A DNA stretch of 53,446 nt from MGBC131033 sp910585655 (GCA_949502025.1 CATBCG010000054.1:1-53446); one strand, 5' to 3'. Shown: positions 1 through 9,196, counted from the stretch's first letter. Notes: generated by a model not told the origin, from the letters alone. Numbers and translations: made by a program.

Positions 1-132
1 AACTTGGATACCCAACATTCACAGAGTTTTATCTGAAAGTATGTGAAAACTAAAGAACCGCCGTATACGGAACCGTACGTACGGTGGTGTGGGAGGTCGG
101 TAGATAAAATAATTATCTACCTCCTACCCGAT
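1..132 (+). mobile_element. Group II intron, 3' end (domains V-VI), partial
   Basis: The first 132 bases carry the hallmark end of a bacterial group II intron. A domain V hairpin lies at about 55-91, with a 9-bp outer stem (ACCGCCGTA with TACGGTGGT, one G-U pair) around an inner ACGG/CCGT stem. A domain VI hairpin follows at about 100-120 (GGTAGATAA with TTATCTACC). The run ends CTACCCGAT, where the A eight bases from the end fits the branch-point position. The intron-encoded reverse transcriptase must lie to the left, outside the window. Domain recognition rests on knowledge of the family. The exact 3' splice point is inferred. Confidence 0.88.
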
Positions 133-195
133 TATCATAGGAAAGTTCTCTAAACTTCCCTATGATACAAAAAGCCCTCCGGGCGGGGTACACAC
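133..195. repeat. Dispersed hairpin repeat, copy 1 (next to intron)
   Basis: The sequence begins with an inverted repeat, TATCATAGGAAAGTT then AACTTCCCTATGATA, spaced by 5 bases (133-167). It continues into AAAAAGCCCTCCGGGCGG. The reverse complement of the same block recurs at 39711-39751, and a shorter form occurs at 50642-50682. The hairpin starts at the first base after the intron end, so the intron sits exactly at the edge of this copy. Confidence 0.75.
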
Positions 196-232
196 TCAAT
201 TCTTTTTCCATAAATAACCGTAAAATTACAAC

Positions 233-267
233 GTGCGTATGCCTGGTTTCTACCTTGGCATACGCAC
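233..267. repeat. Perfect 11-bp inverted repeat
   Basis: GTGCGTATGCC at 233-243 is the exact reverse complement of GGCATACGCAC at 257-267, with a 13-base loop. It lies about 45 bases beyond the stop codon of the minus-strand gene at 310-540. It could help end that transcript, but no T-run follows it on either strand, so a classical intrinsic terminator is not supported. The rest of 168-309 shows no gene. Confidence 0.6.
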
Positions 268-309
268 ATAACAGTTTAACTATTCTGTATTATGAAACTG
301 CTTTCTGTC

Positions 310-540
310 CTAAGACTGCTTTCGGATGGAAAAGCCTGGGCGGAATCTAGCTGGAATATAGTAGGCGCTCATGTTCAGCCCCTCTTCCATCCCCCGGCAT
401 ACGCTCTGCTCTACGGCACGCCTTAACAGGCTCCCGTTTAGATTATACGTCTTGGCGTCCATCCACCACTTCATTTCCTCCATCATTTCAGCGACCAGTT
501 GATCTACCACATATCCCATGTTCATTCGTTTTTCTTTCAT
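310..540 (-). CDS. Small hypothetical protein (76 aa)
   Basis: This short gene has no family that I recognise. The start at 540 is chosen because AAAGGA lies 8-9 bases upstream. In-frame ATGs at 546 and 582 are possible, but the first has the ribosome site too close. The protein is mostly charged helix (VDQLVAEMMEEMKWWMD), followed by an aromatic, Arg-rich tail ending SIRKQS. It has no signal peptide or membrane segment. It is isolated between the intron remnant and the large phosphoesterase gene and points toward the intron. An overlapping minus-strand frame at 488-679 has no good start and is probably spurious. Confidence 0.5.
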   Translation of the reverse strand: MKEKRMNMGYVVDQLVAEMMEEMKWWMDAKTYNLNGSLLRRAVEQSVCRGMEEGLNMSAYYIPARFRPGFSIRKQS

Positions 541-712
541 CCCCATATTCCTTTCTCTTACCAGAATTTTGAGGCGTTTCATCGTGTAGTTTCAAGCAGC
601 CTTTGCCTATGTTTATAGAATACCATATTTTTCCTGTTTTGTCCAGTATTTTTCTTGCGATTTTTTCCAATTTTATCATTTGCGCCGTTTTAACCGTAGT
701 TACAGGAACTTT

Positions 713-3700
713 TTATTCCATCGGATAACCGTCGGAAGTCGTTCCTGGCGCCGGTTCCGAGCCGTTTGGTTCCTGTTCTCCGTTATCCGGCTGCGTACCC
801 GTTCCAGATTCGTCTGTCTCGGTTCCTTCGGTATCCGGCTGCGTATCTCCTTCGGTATTTCCGGAATCAGTCTGCCCGCCGGACGGCTGAATCTGAACCT
901 TTGCTATTGCCTGCAGGCTTCCGTCCTTCTCTCTTGCCACGATAAACAACAGAGAGCTTAAAAAGATCCGGTTCTTTACTTCTATCTCAAATCTGCCATT
1001 TTCATCGCAGGTCGCTTCATAACGGCTGGTATCTAAAAGCAGTGTAAGAGAAGCGTTCGGTCGATAAAATCCTTTTACAAACGTATCGCCCTCTGTCACA
1101 GTGTCTACTATAATGCTTCCTGTCTCATATTCCTGATAGTCTATCACAGTTTGTGTAGTAGGCGCACTTTTTCTCGGTTCCTCTACCCCCAGATCATACA
1201 GCACTACTTCCACGGAATCCCCTGGATTCATCTTGCCCGTTTCTACACAGAAGCTTCCGTCTACCTCGGTCTGACCGGTATAGCTTCGCTCTCCTATCGT
1301 CACGGCAACACGATAACACTCTCCCTTTTTCAACGGTACGACCTCGCCTTTGATTTGACGCTCGGCGCTCGACGGCAGATAAACAGTCGGCTTATTCGGA
1401 CCTCCCTCTACTACCTTCATACTACGCTTCCGGCTGGCACGCAGCAAGGAATCCACTGTATAAATTGTCACCGTTTCCCCAATATCCGGAATCGGCACCT
1501 TAATGGTATAGACGCCCTTGGAAATCTTCACCGTTGTTTTTATCATTTCCAGCTTCTCATCATAAAGCTCGCTGTACCGATAGCGTTCCAGTGATTCCTT
1601 TGTTCCGTAAACCGCCGATCCAATCATCGCAATCGGCAGAGCGTCTTCATCCTTTAGCTTTCCTTTTACTACCGTATGCGTATTTTTAATCGTAACGGAA
1701 ATCGTCGGACGATTCGGTCCGGTTCGCTTTACCTGTACTGTCACCGTCTCGCTCATTCTTCCGGAGCTGTCTTTGACATACAGCTCCAGTTTTTCTCCAG
1801 ACGGCTGATTCGGCAGAGCATAGGCAAAACTTCCATCTTGTTCTACTTTTGTCGAATAAGTTTTTCCGGACGCTTTGATATAGACAGTCGCATTCGGAGT
1901 CGCCGCTCCTTTAATCGAAGCCATCCTGTTGCTGTAGGTATTTACGGTAGGTATCTGCAAAATTTCCTTATCAATATTATCTACTACTATTTTGGTTACT
2001 GTCACATTTCCCTGGTTATCCTCTGCCCGGAAGCTATAAGTTCCGTTCTCTGCTACTGTCACCTTTCCGTCTTTAACACTTGGCGCTTTTTCCCAAACAG
2101 ACGGATCCTTTCCGGCATCTCCTTTATAATACTGCAAGCTCTTCAAACCGCTTGCATCGTTTGCTTTTACGGCTAAGATCACATTGCTTTCTGTCGGAAC
2201 CGTCACATTCGGCGTTACGACCAGATTTGGTCCTGTCGTATCAGTAGAAGGCTTAAAATTCCCGCAATAATATGATCCGCCTCCCTCTACCGAGATTGTA
2301 TTGACATACCAGGATTCCTGTGTCAAAAACTGAGTAGCTTCCTCGCTTCCTTCCGTCAGAAAAACATAATTTTCCGGCAGCTTCACACTCCAGTTATTGT
2401 CTGCCGTCACTGCGATGTTACCTGCTTTCGCCTGCTCTTCCAGCCAGGAAATAAAGAAATTCTGGGAGCTGACGTAACCGCCTAGAAGCTGCTTTTTTAC
2501 AACGTCCTGATTCGCCTCTGTCGGCTTTAAAATCTTGTCACAAGCCAAAATCATCAAGTCGTCTGATTTCACCGGAACTCCGTTAATCGTCAGAGAGGTC
2601 ACACGGTTCGTATTGTTGATCTTCTTTCCTGTCACATCGTACCGCGGCGCTACGGACGGATCAATGGTATATTCTACCCCGTCAAAAATACGGAAATTGC
2701 TCCAATCCTCTCTCCAGCCTGCGGAAAACAACGGCGGCAGGACATAATCCCAATCCGGTTCTTCTCCAATCGTCGCATAGGCGCTTGCCGACCATTCGAT
2801 ATACTCCTTTAACTGCGCTCCGGTAATCTGATAGAGTACGATATACGCATGATACGTCTGCATTGCTTTGATATCCGCTCCGGTAATACTGCCGGATACC
2901 CGGATAAAGTTAGACGCATCCTCTTCTGGATCGACTGTAATATAATCGGTATCACTCGTCTGACCATAGTAACTGTAACCGGAACTAGCCACCACCGGCA
3001 AATCCGCATACGCCTTTCCGTTTAAACTGTTTTGAAACTTCATCGCATACGCCAGCTTTGCACTGTTGACTAACTGCAAAGCAGAATTGTCCTGAATCAT
3101 ACCAAAATAGTTGTGATATGTAATCCCCTTTTCAATCGTTGCTATTTTCTTGGTATAATGCTCTTTAAACATTGCCAAAAAGCTTCCGTACAAATCCTCG
3201 GTAATCTCCGGCGCAGAATCCATAAAAATATCCGCATCCCGTACCTCACTCTGGCTGGATAATACAATCAGCTCTTCATCCTTCAGCTCACATTTTAAAT
3301 CTACGATGCCATATTGGTCTCCTCTGCTGCCCGGCATAACAAGAGGCTTTCCATTGACCAAAGCATTTTCCGGATCGGTATTCGGCAGGGCATATACTGC
3401 TTCATCACCATTTCCGCCTGGAAATACTTTATGCTCATGCCCGGCAAACACGACGTCTACCTCTGGAATCTTTGTCAGAGCATAAGCCGTATTTTCATCC
3501 AGATCCCCCGGCTCTTCTACTCCAAAACCACTGTGCGCCAGTACGACAATCAGATCGGCTCCCTCTTCTTTCAGGATTTTTGCCTTTTTTTCTACGTTTT
3601 TAACCATCCCTTCTGTCGTTAGCTGCCCCGTCATTACCTCCGTCTTCTGGGACAGTGTTGGGATCGTCTCTCCAATTACGCCAATCCGTATCAATACCCG

Positions 3701-4324
3701 ACTACCATCTTCTGCCTCGACCATCCGGTCAAGCATCATCGTCTCTCGAAACGGATAACTTCCGGACGCCGTTTTCCATAAATTTGACACGACACAATTA
3801 TCCGTCATTCCCGCCTGCAAAAGCTGATCCATAATATAGTCAAAGCCATAATCAAAATCGTGGTTTCCCAACGTAAAGGCATCGTACTCCATCATCTTAT
3901 ACGCCTGCCAAACCGGCTGCAATGCCGTGGAATCCGTGATAAAAATATTTTCTGTTGTATAGTCGTACAAAATATCTCCTAAGTCAAAGGTAAAGGAATT
4001 CGTCTCCCGTACCTCCTGCCTCGCCTCCCGTACTCCGGTCAGCAGCTTTTCAATTCCCCCGTGGCTGTTGCTTCTTCCGTTCTCATAATCCATGGAAGTC
4101 ATCTGCCCATGAATATCACTTGTCACAATCATCCGCAAATTGATTTCATTTTCCGGGCTGAGAACGTCATCCTCTATGGCATCCCCTGTCACTTCGGAAT
4201 TATCCGTTATTCCTTCAGACGCAAACACCTGACCTGGTGTAAAGCTTCCCACTCCCAGACTTACTACTGTAATGGCGGCTAACCCTAAGGAAAGCAGCCG
4301 TTTCATTTTCTTTCCTATTCTCAT
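713..4324 (-). CDS. Secreted 5'-nucleotidase-family metallophosphoesterase with Ig-like repeats
   Basis: A 1203-aa exported protein. It begins with a signal peptide (residues 1-36, ending VFAS). A calcineurin-like phosphoesterase domain follows, with the metal-binding blocks SDIHG (D70, H72), GDILYD (116-121), GNHD (153-156), AHSG (H264) and GHEH (295-298). Next comes the 5'-nucleotidase C-terminal substrate domain (about 390-640, with NSLNGKAYADLP). From about 690 to 1130 there are several beta-sandwich, Ig-like modules. The Pro/Glu/Thr/Gly-rich tail ends SDGYPME. The family hydrolyses extracellular nucleotides or cyclic nucleotides for salvage of nucleoside and phosphate. No LPxTG signal is present, so attachment to the cell is unclear. 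The start is preceded by AAAGGATAAGG. It has its own promoter and a structured leader. Confidence 0.88.
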   Translation of the reverse strand: MRIGKKMKRLLSLGLAAITVVSLGVGSFTPGQVFASEGITDNSEVTGDAIEDDVLSPENEINLRMIVTSDIHGQMTSMDYENGRSNSHGGIEKLLTGVREARQEVRETNSFTFDLGDILYDYTTENIFITDSTALQPVWQAYKMMEYDAFTLGNHDFDYGFDYIMDQLLQAGMTDNCVVSNLWKTASGSYPFRETMMLDRMVEAEDGSRVLIRIGVIGETIPTLSQKTEVMTGQLTTEGMVKNVEKKAKILKEEGADLIVVLAHSGFGVEEPGDLDENTAYALTKIPEVDVVFAGHEHKVFPGGNGDEAVYALPNTDPENALVNGKPLVMPGSRGDQYGIVDLKCELKDEELIVLSSQSEVRDADIFMDSAPEITEDLYGSFLAMFKEHYTKKIATIEKGITYHNYFGMIQDNSALQLVNSAKLAYAMKFQNSLNGKAYADLPVVASSGYSYYGQTSDTDYITVDPEEDASNFIRVSGSITGADIKAMQTYHAYIVLYQITGAQLKEYIEWSASAYATIGEEPDWDYVLPPLFSAGWREDWSNFRIFDGVEYTIDPSVAPRYDVTGKKINNTNRVTSLTINGVPVKSDDLMILACDKILKPTEANQDVVKKQLLGGYVSSQNFFISWLEEQAKAGNIAVTADNNWSVKLPENYVFLTEGSEEATQFLTQESWYVNTISVEGGGSYYCGNFKPSTDTTGPNLVVTPNVTVPTESNVILAVKANDASGLKSLQYYKGDAGKDPSVWEKAPSVKDGKVTVAENGTYSFRAEDNQGNVTVTKIVVDNIDKEILQIPTVNTYSNRMASIKGAATPNATVYIKASGKTYSTKVEQDGSFAYALPNQPSGEKLELYVKDSSGRMSETVTVQVKRTGPNRPTISVTIKNTHTVVKGKLKDEDALPIAMIGSAVYGTKESLERYRYSELYDEKLEMIKTTVKISKGVYTIKVPIPDIGETVTIYTVDSLLRASRKRSMKVVEGGPNKPTVYLPSSAERQIKGEVVPLKKGECYRVAVTIGERSYTGQTEVDGSFCVETGKMNPGDSVEVVLYDLGVEEPRKSAPTTQTVIDYQEYETGSIIVDTVTEGDTFVKGFYRPNASLTLLLDTSRYEATCDENGRFEIEVKNRIFLSSLLFIVAREKDGSLQAIAKVQIQPSGGQTDSGNTEGDTQPDTEGTETDESGTGTQPDNGEQEPNGSEPAPGTTSDGYPME

Positions 4325-4542
4325 CCTGCCTTATCCTTTCTTTTTTCGTTTGGTGCCAATGCAGGTATGCTCTCCTATTGCTACCGTCGGCTCCTGTGAT
4401 CCTATCCAACTCTGTCGGCGAACTGCCATTCGGCTATTGCTTCGCCAAACCTTCTTGCATTTTCCTCCCACACCCATTTCTATGGCTATTTTAGATAGTA
4501 AATAAGGCATTTTAAAGGCAGGATTGTTACAGTTCTGCACAG
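4325..4542 (-). promoter_or_regulatory. Long leader of the phosphoesterase gene with predicted stem-loops
   Basis: About 200 bases separate the predicted promoter from the start codon. On the minus strand the leader can form GGCGAA...TTCGCC around an inner GCC-GAAT-GGC hairpin, then GTTGG...CCGAC, then CAATAGG...CCTGCATTG. The octamer AGCAATAG occurs twice. It does not match a riboswitch class that I know (c-di-GMP-I/II, purine and SAM were considered). The whole gap 4325-4680 holds this leader, a promoter and a terminator. No convincing gene lies in it. Confidence 0.4.
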
Positions 4543-4571
4543 TATATAGGATTTCTTTCTCTATGATCCAA
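4543..4571 (-). promoter_or_regulatory. Predicted sigma-A promoter for the phosphoesterase gene
   Basis: On the minus strand, TTGGAT (4566-4571) and TATATA (4543-4548) are spaced by 17 bases, directly downstream of the terminator of the preceding gene. This fits separate transcription of the phosphoesterase. Confidence 0.55.
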
Positions 4572-4582
4572 ATTTCGGATAT

Positions 4583-4614
4583 CAAAAAAAGGATGGAAAA
4601 TTCCATCCTTTTTC
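4583..4614. terminator. Bidirectional-looking intrinsic terminator
   Basis: The palindrome GGATGGAA-AA-TTCCATCC (4591-4608) is flanked by a run of A on one side and a run of T on the other. Read on the minus strand it gives a stem followed by seven T, about 70 bases after the stop of the gene at 4681-7980. Confidence 0.85.
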
Positions 4615-4680
4615 TGGTTTTACGATATTATAGTTTATAGCGTCATACTGTTCATACCATCAATTGGCACAAGCCTCTCA

Positions 4681-7600
4681 CTAGACGGACCAGAAGGACG
4701 CTGGGAGAGAGATTGCTGCTGGCGACCCCGTAGTCCCTCCTGTTGAACCGGCTGAAACTTCCAGTTCCAAGGTAATCGGCGCTAAATCATTGATAAAGAC
4801 CTGAACGGTTATTTTACCGGTTCCGCTTGTCACCTGAGCCAATGGCGTTCCGTTTTTATTTACGTTTATCGTATTCGGCTTACTGGAAACCGTAACACGA
4901 ACTATATCATTTGTAAAATCATCATACGAAACTCCATACTGATCTTTTGCTACAATCATTTTTTTGTCCTTAATCTGAGCCCATATTGTTCTGCCAGTCG
5001 TGATCGTTCTATCCGTCACAGTCGAACTAGCCTCTACTACACTGGCTTTTCGCATTTCATCGGTAATCACTACATCTGTTGTAATCATCGTAGCATTTCC
5101 GTCGTTTATAACAATTTGATAGGTAAACGTAACCTTCCGGCAGTTATTGCTATTGATTGGATAGCCTAAACCTTCCTTGTTACTAGTACTTTCACCCAAG
5201 TTTACTTTATTAGGAATAATAGCCGTCTGATTTTGATTTAAAAACTTCTGGGCATAACTAGAAGTAGCTACGATTGTATAATCGTCCTTTGGAATTATAA
5301 TTCTCGTTCCACCGGAATTTCCTGTTACAACAAATTCATGCTCGCTACCATCTGCATTGGATAATGTTCCCATCGGTTCTACCTGATAGTCACCAGTACT
5401 TAAATTACCCCATTCTACTGCTCTCATTGTAATATCTGCCATTAAGTTCTTCGTATTATTGCTTCCGGACGGTGGTATCAACGTTACCATAAAGGAAGCG
5501 GTTCCGGCAACACTACCTGTTTCCAGTTTGAGAATCGTTTGGTAAATACCAGTTCCATCACCTGTCAAGCTATCCGCTCCAGAATCAAATTTTATACCAC
5601 TACTAATCGCAGCATGACTTCCAGGTTTAAACGCATTCACCGGATCAATTCTAGGTTCACTTACTTTGAACGAATAACCACTCTTTTTCAATAATTCTGC
5701 ACTCATTTCCTGTCCGTACTGGTCATATACCAACAAATCCTTTGTTCTAAGATGCAGAGCTTTCCCATTGATAAGCGCACCTAATTCTGCCTCTGCTCTT
5801 ACGCCAGCAAATTCTGTTGGTAATGGTTTTGCATAAAGCGAAAATGTATAAAATTGTACGTTTACCGTATTTAACATCGTCTGTATGGTATCCGTACCAG
5901 TCGTATTGGCAGATAAACTCTGACCAGCCTGCGGAGTATAACGCAGCTTAGCGCTTCCATCTGACTGTTTTTCCCAGGCAAATTTAGACTGGGAATTGGT
6001 AGCCCGGATAATTTCACTATTGGCAGGTATCTCCGCTACCGTACCTCCGCTGTTTAATCCACAATATTTTACTAACGTATTGTAGTCTGTTACGTTGTTT
6101 CCATACGTATCTACTACAGAATAATTCAAATAAGTCGGCTTAGTATCATACAACGTTTCGGCTGCCGAAATGGTAAAGGTCTTAATTCCCATCTTAGAAT
6201 TTACCTTTAAGGTAGTATTGATGTTTGTAGAAGATCCTACCGCAAATGCTGTCAAATATGCAGTTCCCTCTTTGAGTGTTCCTGATTTTAACGGATATGC
6301 CAAATGTTCTACATTATTGACTGTAATCGGGTTAATGGACTGTATCTGAGCAGATGACTGACCATTTTCCTTTACTGTATCAATCGCTAAGCCTGTCGTT
6401 CCCGGACTTAAATTTACCACTAAAGAATTAAATCCAACACCTGCAGCCGCAGCATTGCCACCATACTGGTTTTCTGCCTTAAACAGCATATAATAAGCAC
6501 CATGCGTTTTTGTATTGCTGACGGATCCGCCAAATGCCGAAATCGTTGCCGTTCCCTCTGCCATATTGCTAACGGTCTCGTCTGCCATCAGTTCGTAAGA
6601 CGCCTTTGAAGCATCATACCGATAAATTCCGGCAAAGCTTATCTTTTCTACCACAGCCGGTTTTACCAGTTCGACCTGTTCTCTCATCGTCTTTGCGCTG
6701 CCCTGATGTACCAAAACTACATCATATTTTGTTCCAATCACCGGATTATAGGAAAATTCAAATTCCATAACACCCTGTGACTTCAACTGGAAAATTCCGC
6801 CACTGTAAAAATCAGAAACAGGGAACGCAGCGCTCTTTGTCACATCGTTGCCAAACTGATCGAATACCCGATATCTTACAGTTGCTTTTGGATTGACCGT
6901 TTTATTATTGATAATACTGATCACTTCCCGATCCAAAACGGCATAAGGAGAATCCAATTCCATTTTTTCCAGTCTTCTGGTTTCACATTTTACTTCAATC
7001 GCCGAGGATGTTACATCATTGATAAGTACCGTATAAGTAGCTGTCTGATAATTCCCTGGCAAAGATACAATCGCTGACTTCTTATCTGCAGCAATCTCCG
7101 GGCTTCCTTTACGCTGTGACAAAATCGTATTTCCCATTTTAATGGTAATACTATTGATATCCGTCGTAGAAGTCACCTTAATCTTATCTACATCCGTCTG
7201 AGTAGCGCCTGTTACAAGGGTCTCGTCAGGCTTATCTTCTTCCTCTTGCTTTCCTTCCCCAACCGTAATCTTAATGACATTACTGTCTACATTGTAATCC
7301 ATATTGGTTTTGGAATTTCTGGCGTTTGCCTTAAAGTATACAACGCCGTCGCCTTCGCCTGTGACAATAAACTTATCACCGAGGGTTGCTACGCTGCCGT
7401 CATGCACAATGGTACAATCTTCATCATCATACAGCTCGCCATAAGCCTTGTAGGTAGATTTGATACCAGGAGTCACGGCTCTTGCCTTTGCTTTTGCCTT
7501 TAACGTCCGGTTAATGTCAATCCATCCGCCGACTTCCATTGTACCGTCAAAATCAGACGGCTCTACTACCTTTACCGTACAGGATTCTGCTCTTGTACGA

Positions 7601-7980
7601 CCAACTACATGGGTTTTCATACTGTATTTTTTCCCTTTGTAGGTAAACGTAAAGCTGATCGTAGCCTTTCCGTTTCCGACTGCGCGGGCAATACCGCTCT
7701 TATCTACAGTGACAATCTTCTTATCACTGGATGCCCAGGTTCCCTTGACACCCTTTGTCTTTCCGTCTACATAATAATCAAAATTGACCTTTTTTCCGCC
7801 TACATAAATATAGCGCGGTTTGCTGCTGGTATACTTTTTCCGCGGAGAGCTTCCCTTTAAAAAGATATAAGCTTCCGGTGTTGCCGCTTCTGTTGTTGCC
7901 GCAGGAGCCAGACTTAAAAATGCCAGCACCAAAACCAGCCATGCGGCTATACAGCGTACTTTCTTTGCTGTTTTTGTCAT
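4681..7980 (-). CDS. Large secreted surface protein with bacterial Ig-like (Big_2) domain
   Basis: A 1099-aa exported protein with a clear signal peptide (residues 1-32, hydrophobic LVLVLAFLSLAPAA, then TTEA). Residues about 70-125 (WASSDKKIVTVDKSG...VGNGKATISF) match the Big_2 immunoglobulin-like fold. The rest is Thr/Ser/Asn-rich beta-strand sequence, probably more Ig-like modules. It ends LPASFWSV, without LPxTG, S-layer homology or choline-binding motifs. The start has a strong ribosome site, AAAGGAGG, 8 bases upstream. By analogy with clostridial Big_2 proteins it may be an adhesin or wall-associated scaffold, but the function is not shown. It lies in tandem with another giant exported protein, each with its own transcription signals. 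Confidence 0.8.
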   Translation of the reverse strand: MTKTAKKVRCIAAWLVLVLAFLSLAPAATTEAATPEAYIFLKGSSPRKKYTSSKPRYIYVGGKKVNFDYYVDGKTKGVKGTWASSDKKIVTVDKSGIARAVGNGKATISFTFTYKGKKYSMKTHVVGRTRAESCTVKVVEPSDFDGTMEVGGWIDINRTLKAKAKARAVTPGIKSTYKAYGELYDDEDCTIVHDGSVATLGDKFIVTGEGDGVVYFKANARNSKTNMDYNVDSNVIKITVGEGKQEEEDKPDETLVTGATQTDVDKIKVTSTTDINSITIKMGNTILSQRKGSPEIAADKKSAIVSLPGNYQTATYTVLINDVTSSAIEVKCETRRLEKMELDSPYAVLDREVISIINNKTVNPKATVRYRVFDQFGNDVTKSAAFPVSDFYSGGIFQLKSQGVMEFEFSYNPVIGTKYDVVLVHQGSAKTMREQVELVKPAVVEKISFAGIYRYDASKASYELMADETVSNMAEGTATISAFGGSVSNTKTHGAYYMLFKAENQYGGNAAAAGVGFNSLVVNLSPGTTGLAIDTVKENGQSSAQIQSINPITVNNVEHLAYPLKSGTLKEGTAYLTAFAVGSSTNINTTLKVNSKMGIKTFTISAAETLYDTKPTYLNYSVVDTYGNNVTDYNTLVKYCGLNSGGTVAEIPANSEIIRATNSQSKFAWEKQSDGSAKLRYTPQAGQSLSANTTGTDTIQTMLNTVNVQFYTFSLYAKPLPTEFAGVRAEAELGALINGKALHLRTKDLLVYDQYGQEMSAELLKKSGYSFKVSEPRIDPVNAFKPGSHAAISSGIKFDSGADSLTGDGTGIYQTILKLETGSVAGTASFMVTLIPPSGSNNTKNLMADITMRAVEWGNLSTGDYQVEPMGTLSNADGSEHEFVVTGNSGGTRIIIPKDDYTIVATSSYAQKFLNQNQTAIIPNKVNLGESTSNKEGLGYPINSNNCRKVTFTYQIVINDGNATMITTDVVITDEMRKASVVEASSTVTDRTITTGRTIWAQIKDKKMIVAKDQYGVSYDDFTNDIVRVTVSSKPNTINVNKNGTPLAQVTSGTGKITVQVFINDLAPITLELEVSAGSTGGTTGSPAAISLPASFWSV

Positions 7981-8119
7981 ACTTCATCCTCCTTTTTGTA
8001 TGCTGCAAATGACATATGTTGTATTCTGCAGCTACCTTGTCAGCCTTTCTAAAAATTTATATGCTCCACTGAGACAGCTTAATAGCGTCATAGCTGCCTT
8101 CAGTAAAGTCCTTTTGCTA

Positions 8120-8959
8120 TCAGACCGGAATTCCTTTCCCGTCTAATATCTGCTCCAACACCTGTGCGACTCCATCCTCTTCATTCGAGGGCGCCAGCCA
8201 GTTCGCCGCCGCTTTTGCTTCCTCACAGGCATTTGCCATTGCCACTCCAACCCCGGCATATTGTATCATGCTGATATCATTCAGCCCGTCTCCGCACGCC
8301 AAGATATGCTCCCGGCTGCTTCCAAGCCTTTTAGCCAGCATCTCCAGCCCTTTTGCTTTGTTGACACCCTCCGCCATGATTTCCAGAAAAAACGGCTCGG
8401 AAAAATAAATGCTTAAAGTGTCTTGAAACGTTTCCTCCAAATAAGCTTTGACCGGAAGAAGCTGTTCATGCTCTCCGACCAAAAGACATTTTGGTACTGA
8501 CCAGGTTACATACTGCTCTAAAGACTCTACACGCCTGACCTCGATCTGATTGATAAAACATTCCATCTGCACATACTTGTCTTCGGGATGTTCGCTCAAT
8601 ATCTTCTCCCCTTCATAGGTCAGGGCGGTTACTCCAAACTGCTCCCCGGCTCGGAAAATCTCCGGTAAAAGCTCCTTTGCAATTTCTCTGGAATGAAGCA
8701 CCTTCCCCGTATGGCATTCTAAAATCTGGGCTCCGTTAAATGCCAGGATGTAGCCTCCCCTTTGTGTAAGCTCCAAAGCCTCTGCCACCGGGCGACATCC
8801 TGCATATGGTCTCCCGGAAGCCAGTGCTATCCAAATTCCTGCCTCCTGAGCCCGCCGTATCGCCTGCCTGGTTCGCTTTGTTACCTGCTTTTCCCTGTTG
8901 GTCAACGTCCCGTCCAGATCCATCGCCACAAGGTGAATTGTTTGTTCCTCTGCGCTCAT
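8120..8959 (-). CDS. Cof-type HAD-IIB phosphatase
   Basis: A 279-aa cytoplasmic haloacid-dehalogenase phosphatase. Motif I is MDLDGTLTN (nucleophile D14 and acid D16), motif II is ALASGRPYAG, and motif IV is GDGLNDISM near the C-terminus. A lysine (KAKGLEML) precedes the last motif. The inserted alpha/beta cap between motifs II and III is typical of the IIB subgroup (Cof/YidA), which removes phosphate from sugar phosphates or flavin-type substrates. The actual substrate cannot be read from sequence. The ATG at 8959 is chosen because GAGGG precedes it by 5-6 bases. A GTG at 8971 is the alternative. A promoter lies about 80 bases upstream. Confidence 0.88.
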   Translation of the reverse strand: MSAEEQTIHLVAMDLDGTLTNREKQVTKRTRQAIRRAQEAGIWIALASGRPYAGCRPVAEALELTQRGGYILAFNGAQILECHTGKVLHSREIAKELLPEIFRAGEQFGVTALTYEGEKILSEHPEDKYVQMECFINQIEVRRVESLEQYVTWSVPKCLLVGEHEQLLPVKAYLEETFQDTLSIYFSEPFFLEIMAEGVNKAKGLEMLAKRLGSSREHILACGDGLNDISMIQYAGVGVAMANACEEAKAAANWLAPSNEEDGVAQVLEQILDGKGIPV

Positions 8960-9035
8960 TTCTACCCTCACTTTATCCAGCGTAGTTTTTTGCGGAAGCC
9001 CTTCTATCTATATATCGGCAGACCGCATACATTTT

Positions 9036-9064
9036 ATCATATACCAATTTTTTGAATTTCTCAA
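9036..9064 (-). promoter_or_regulatory. Predicted sigma-A promoter for the HAD phosphatase
   Basis: On the minus strand, TTGAGA (9059-9064) and TATGAT (9036-9041) are separated by 17 bases and followed by an AT-rich start region. Confidence 0.6.
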
Positions 9065-9167
9065 GAGGGAAAATTGGCAACTTTTAGACTTCCTTCCAGT
9101 TTTATGTTATGATAGTTTCTCGTCAAAAATATGGCAGAGAATCTTTTTTTTAATTTAAAATTCTTTC

Positions 9168-9196
9168 TTGTAGTCTTTCTCCTTCTGGTATACAAT
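9168..9196 (+). promoter_or_regulatory. Predicted promoter of the MerR-methyltransferase gene
   Basis: TTGTAG (9168-9173) and TACAAT (9191-9196) are spaced by 17 bases, 27 bases before the start codon. No palindromic operator is obvious between the two boxes. Confidence 0.5.

Noticed and set aside
162..350. Plus-strand open frame of 62 residues after the intron
   Set aside because: It starts inside the dispersed hairpin repeat and crosses a perfect inverted repeat, with no ribosome site.
488..679. Minus-strand open frame of 63 residues near the intron end
   Set aside because: It overlaps the better-supported 310-540 gene in another frame and lacks a ribosome site.
4325..4542. Cyclic-di-GMP riboswitch in the nucleotidase leader (ATAGCC-like segment)
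   Set aside because: The order and conserved A-rich core of the GEMM class are absent, so only a generic structured leader is reported.
4331..4606. Minus-strand open frame of 91 residues in the nucleotidase leader
   Set aside because: It runs across a terminator, a promoter and stem-loops, has no ribosome site, and its composition does not look like protein.
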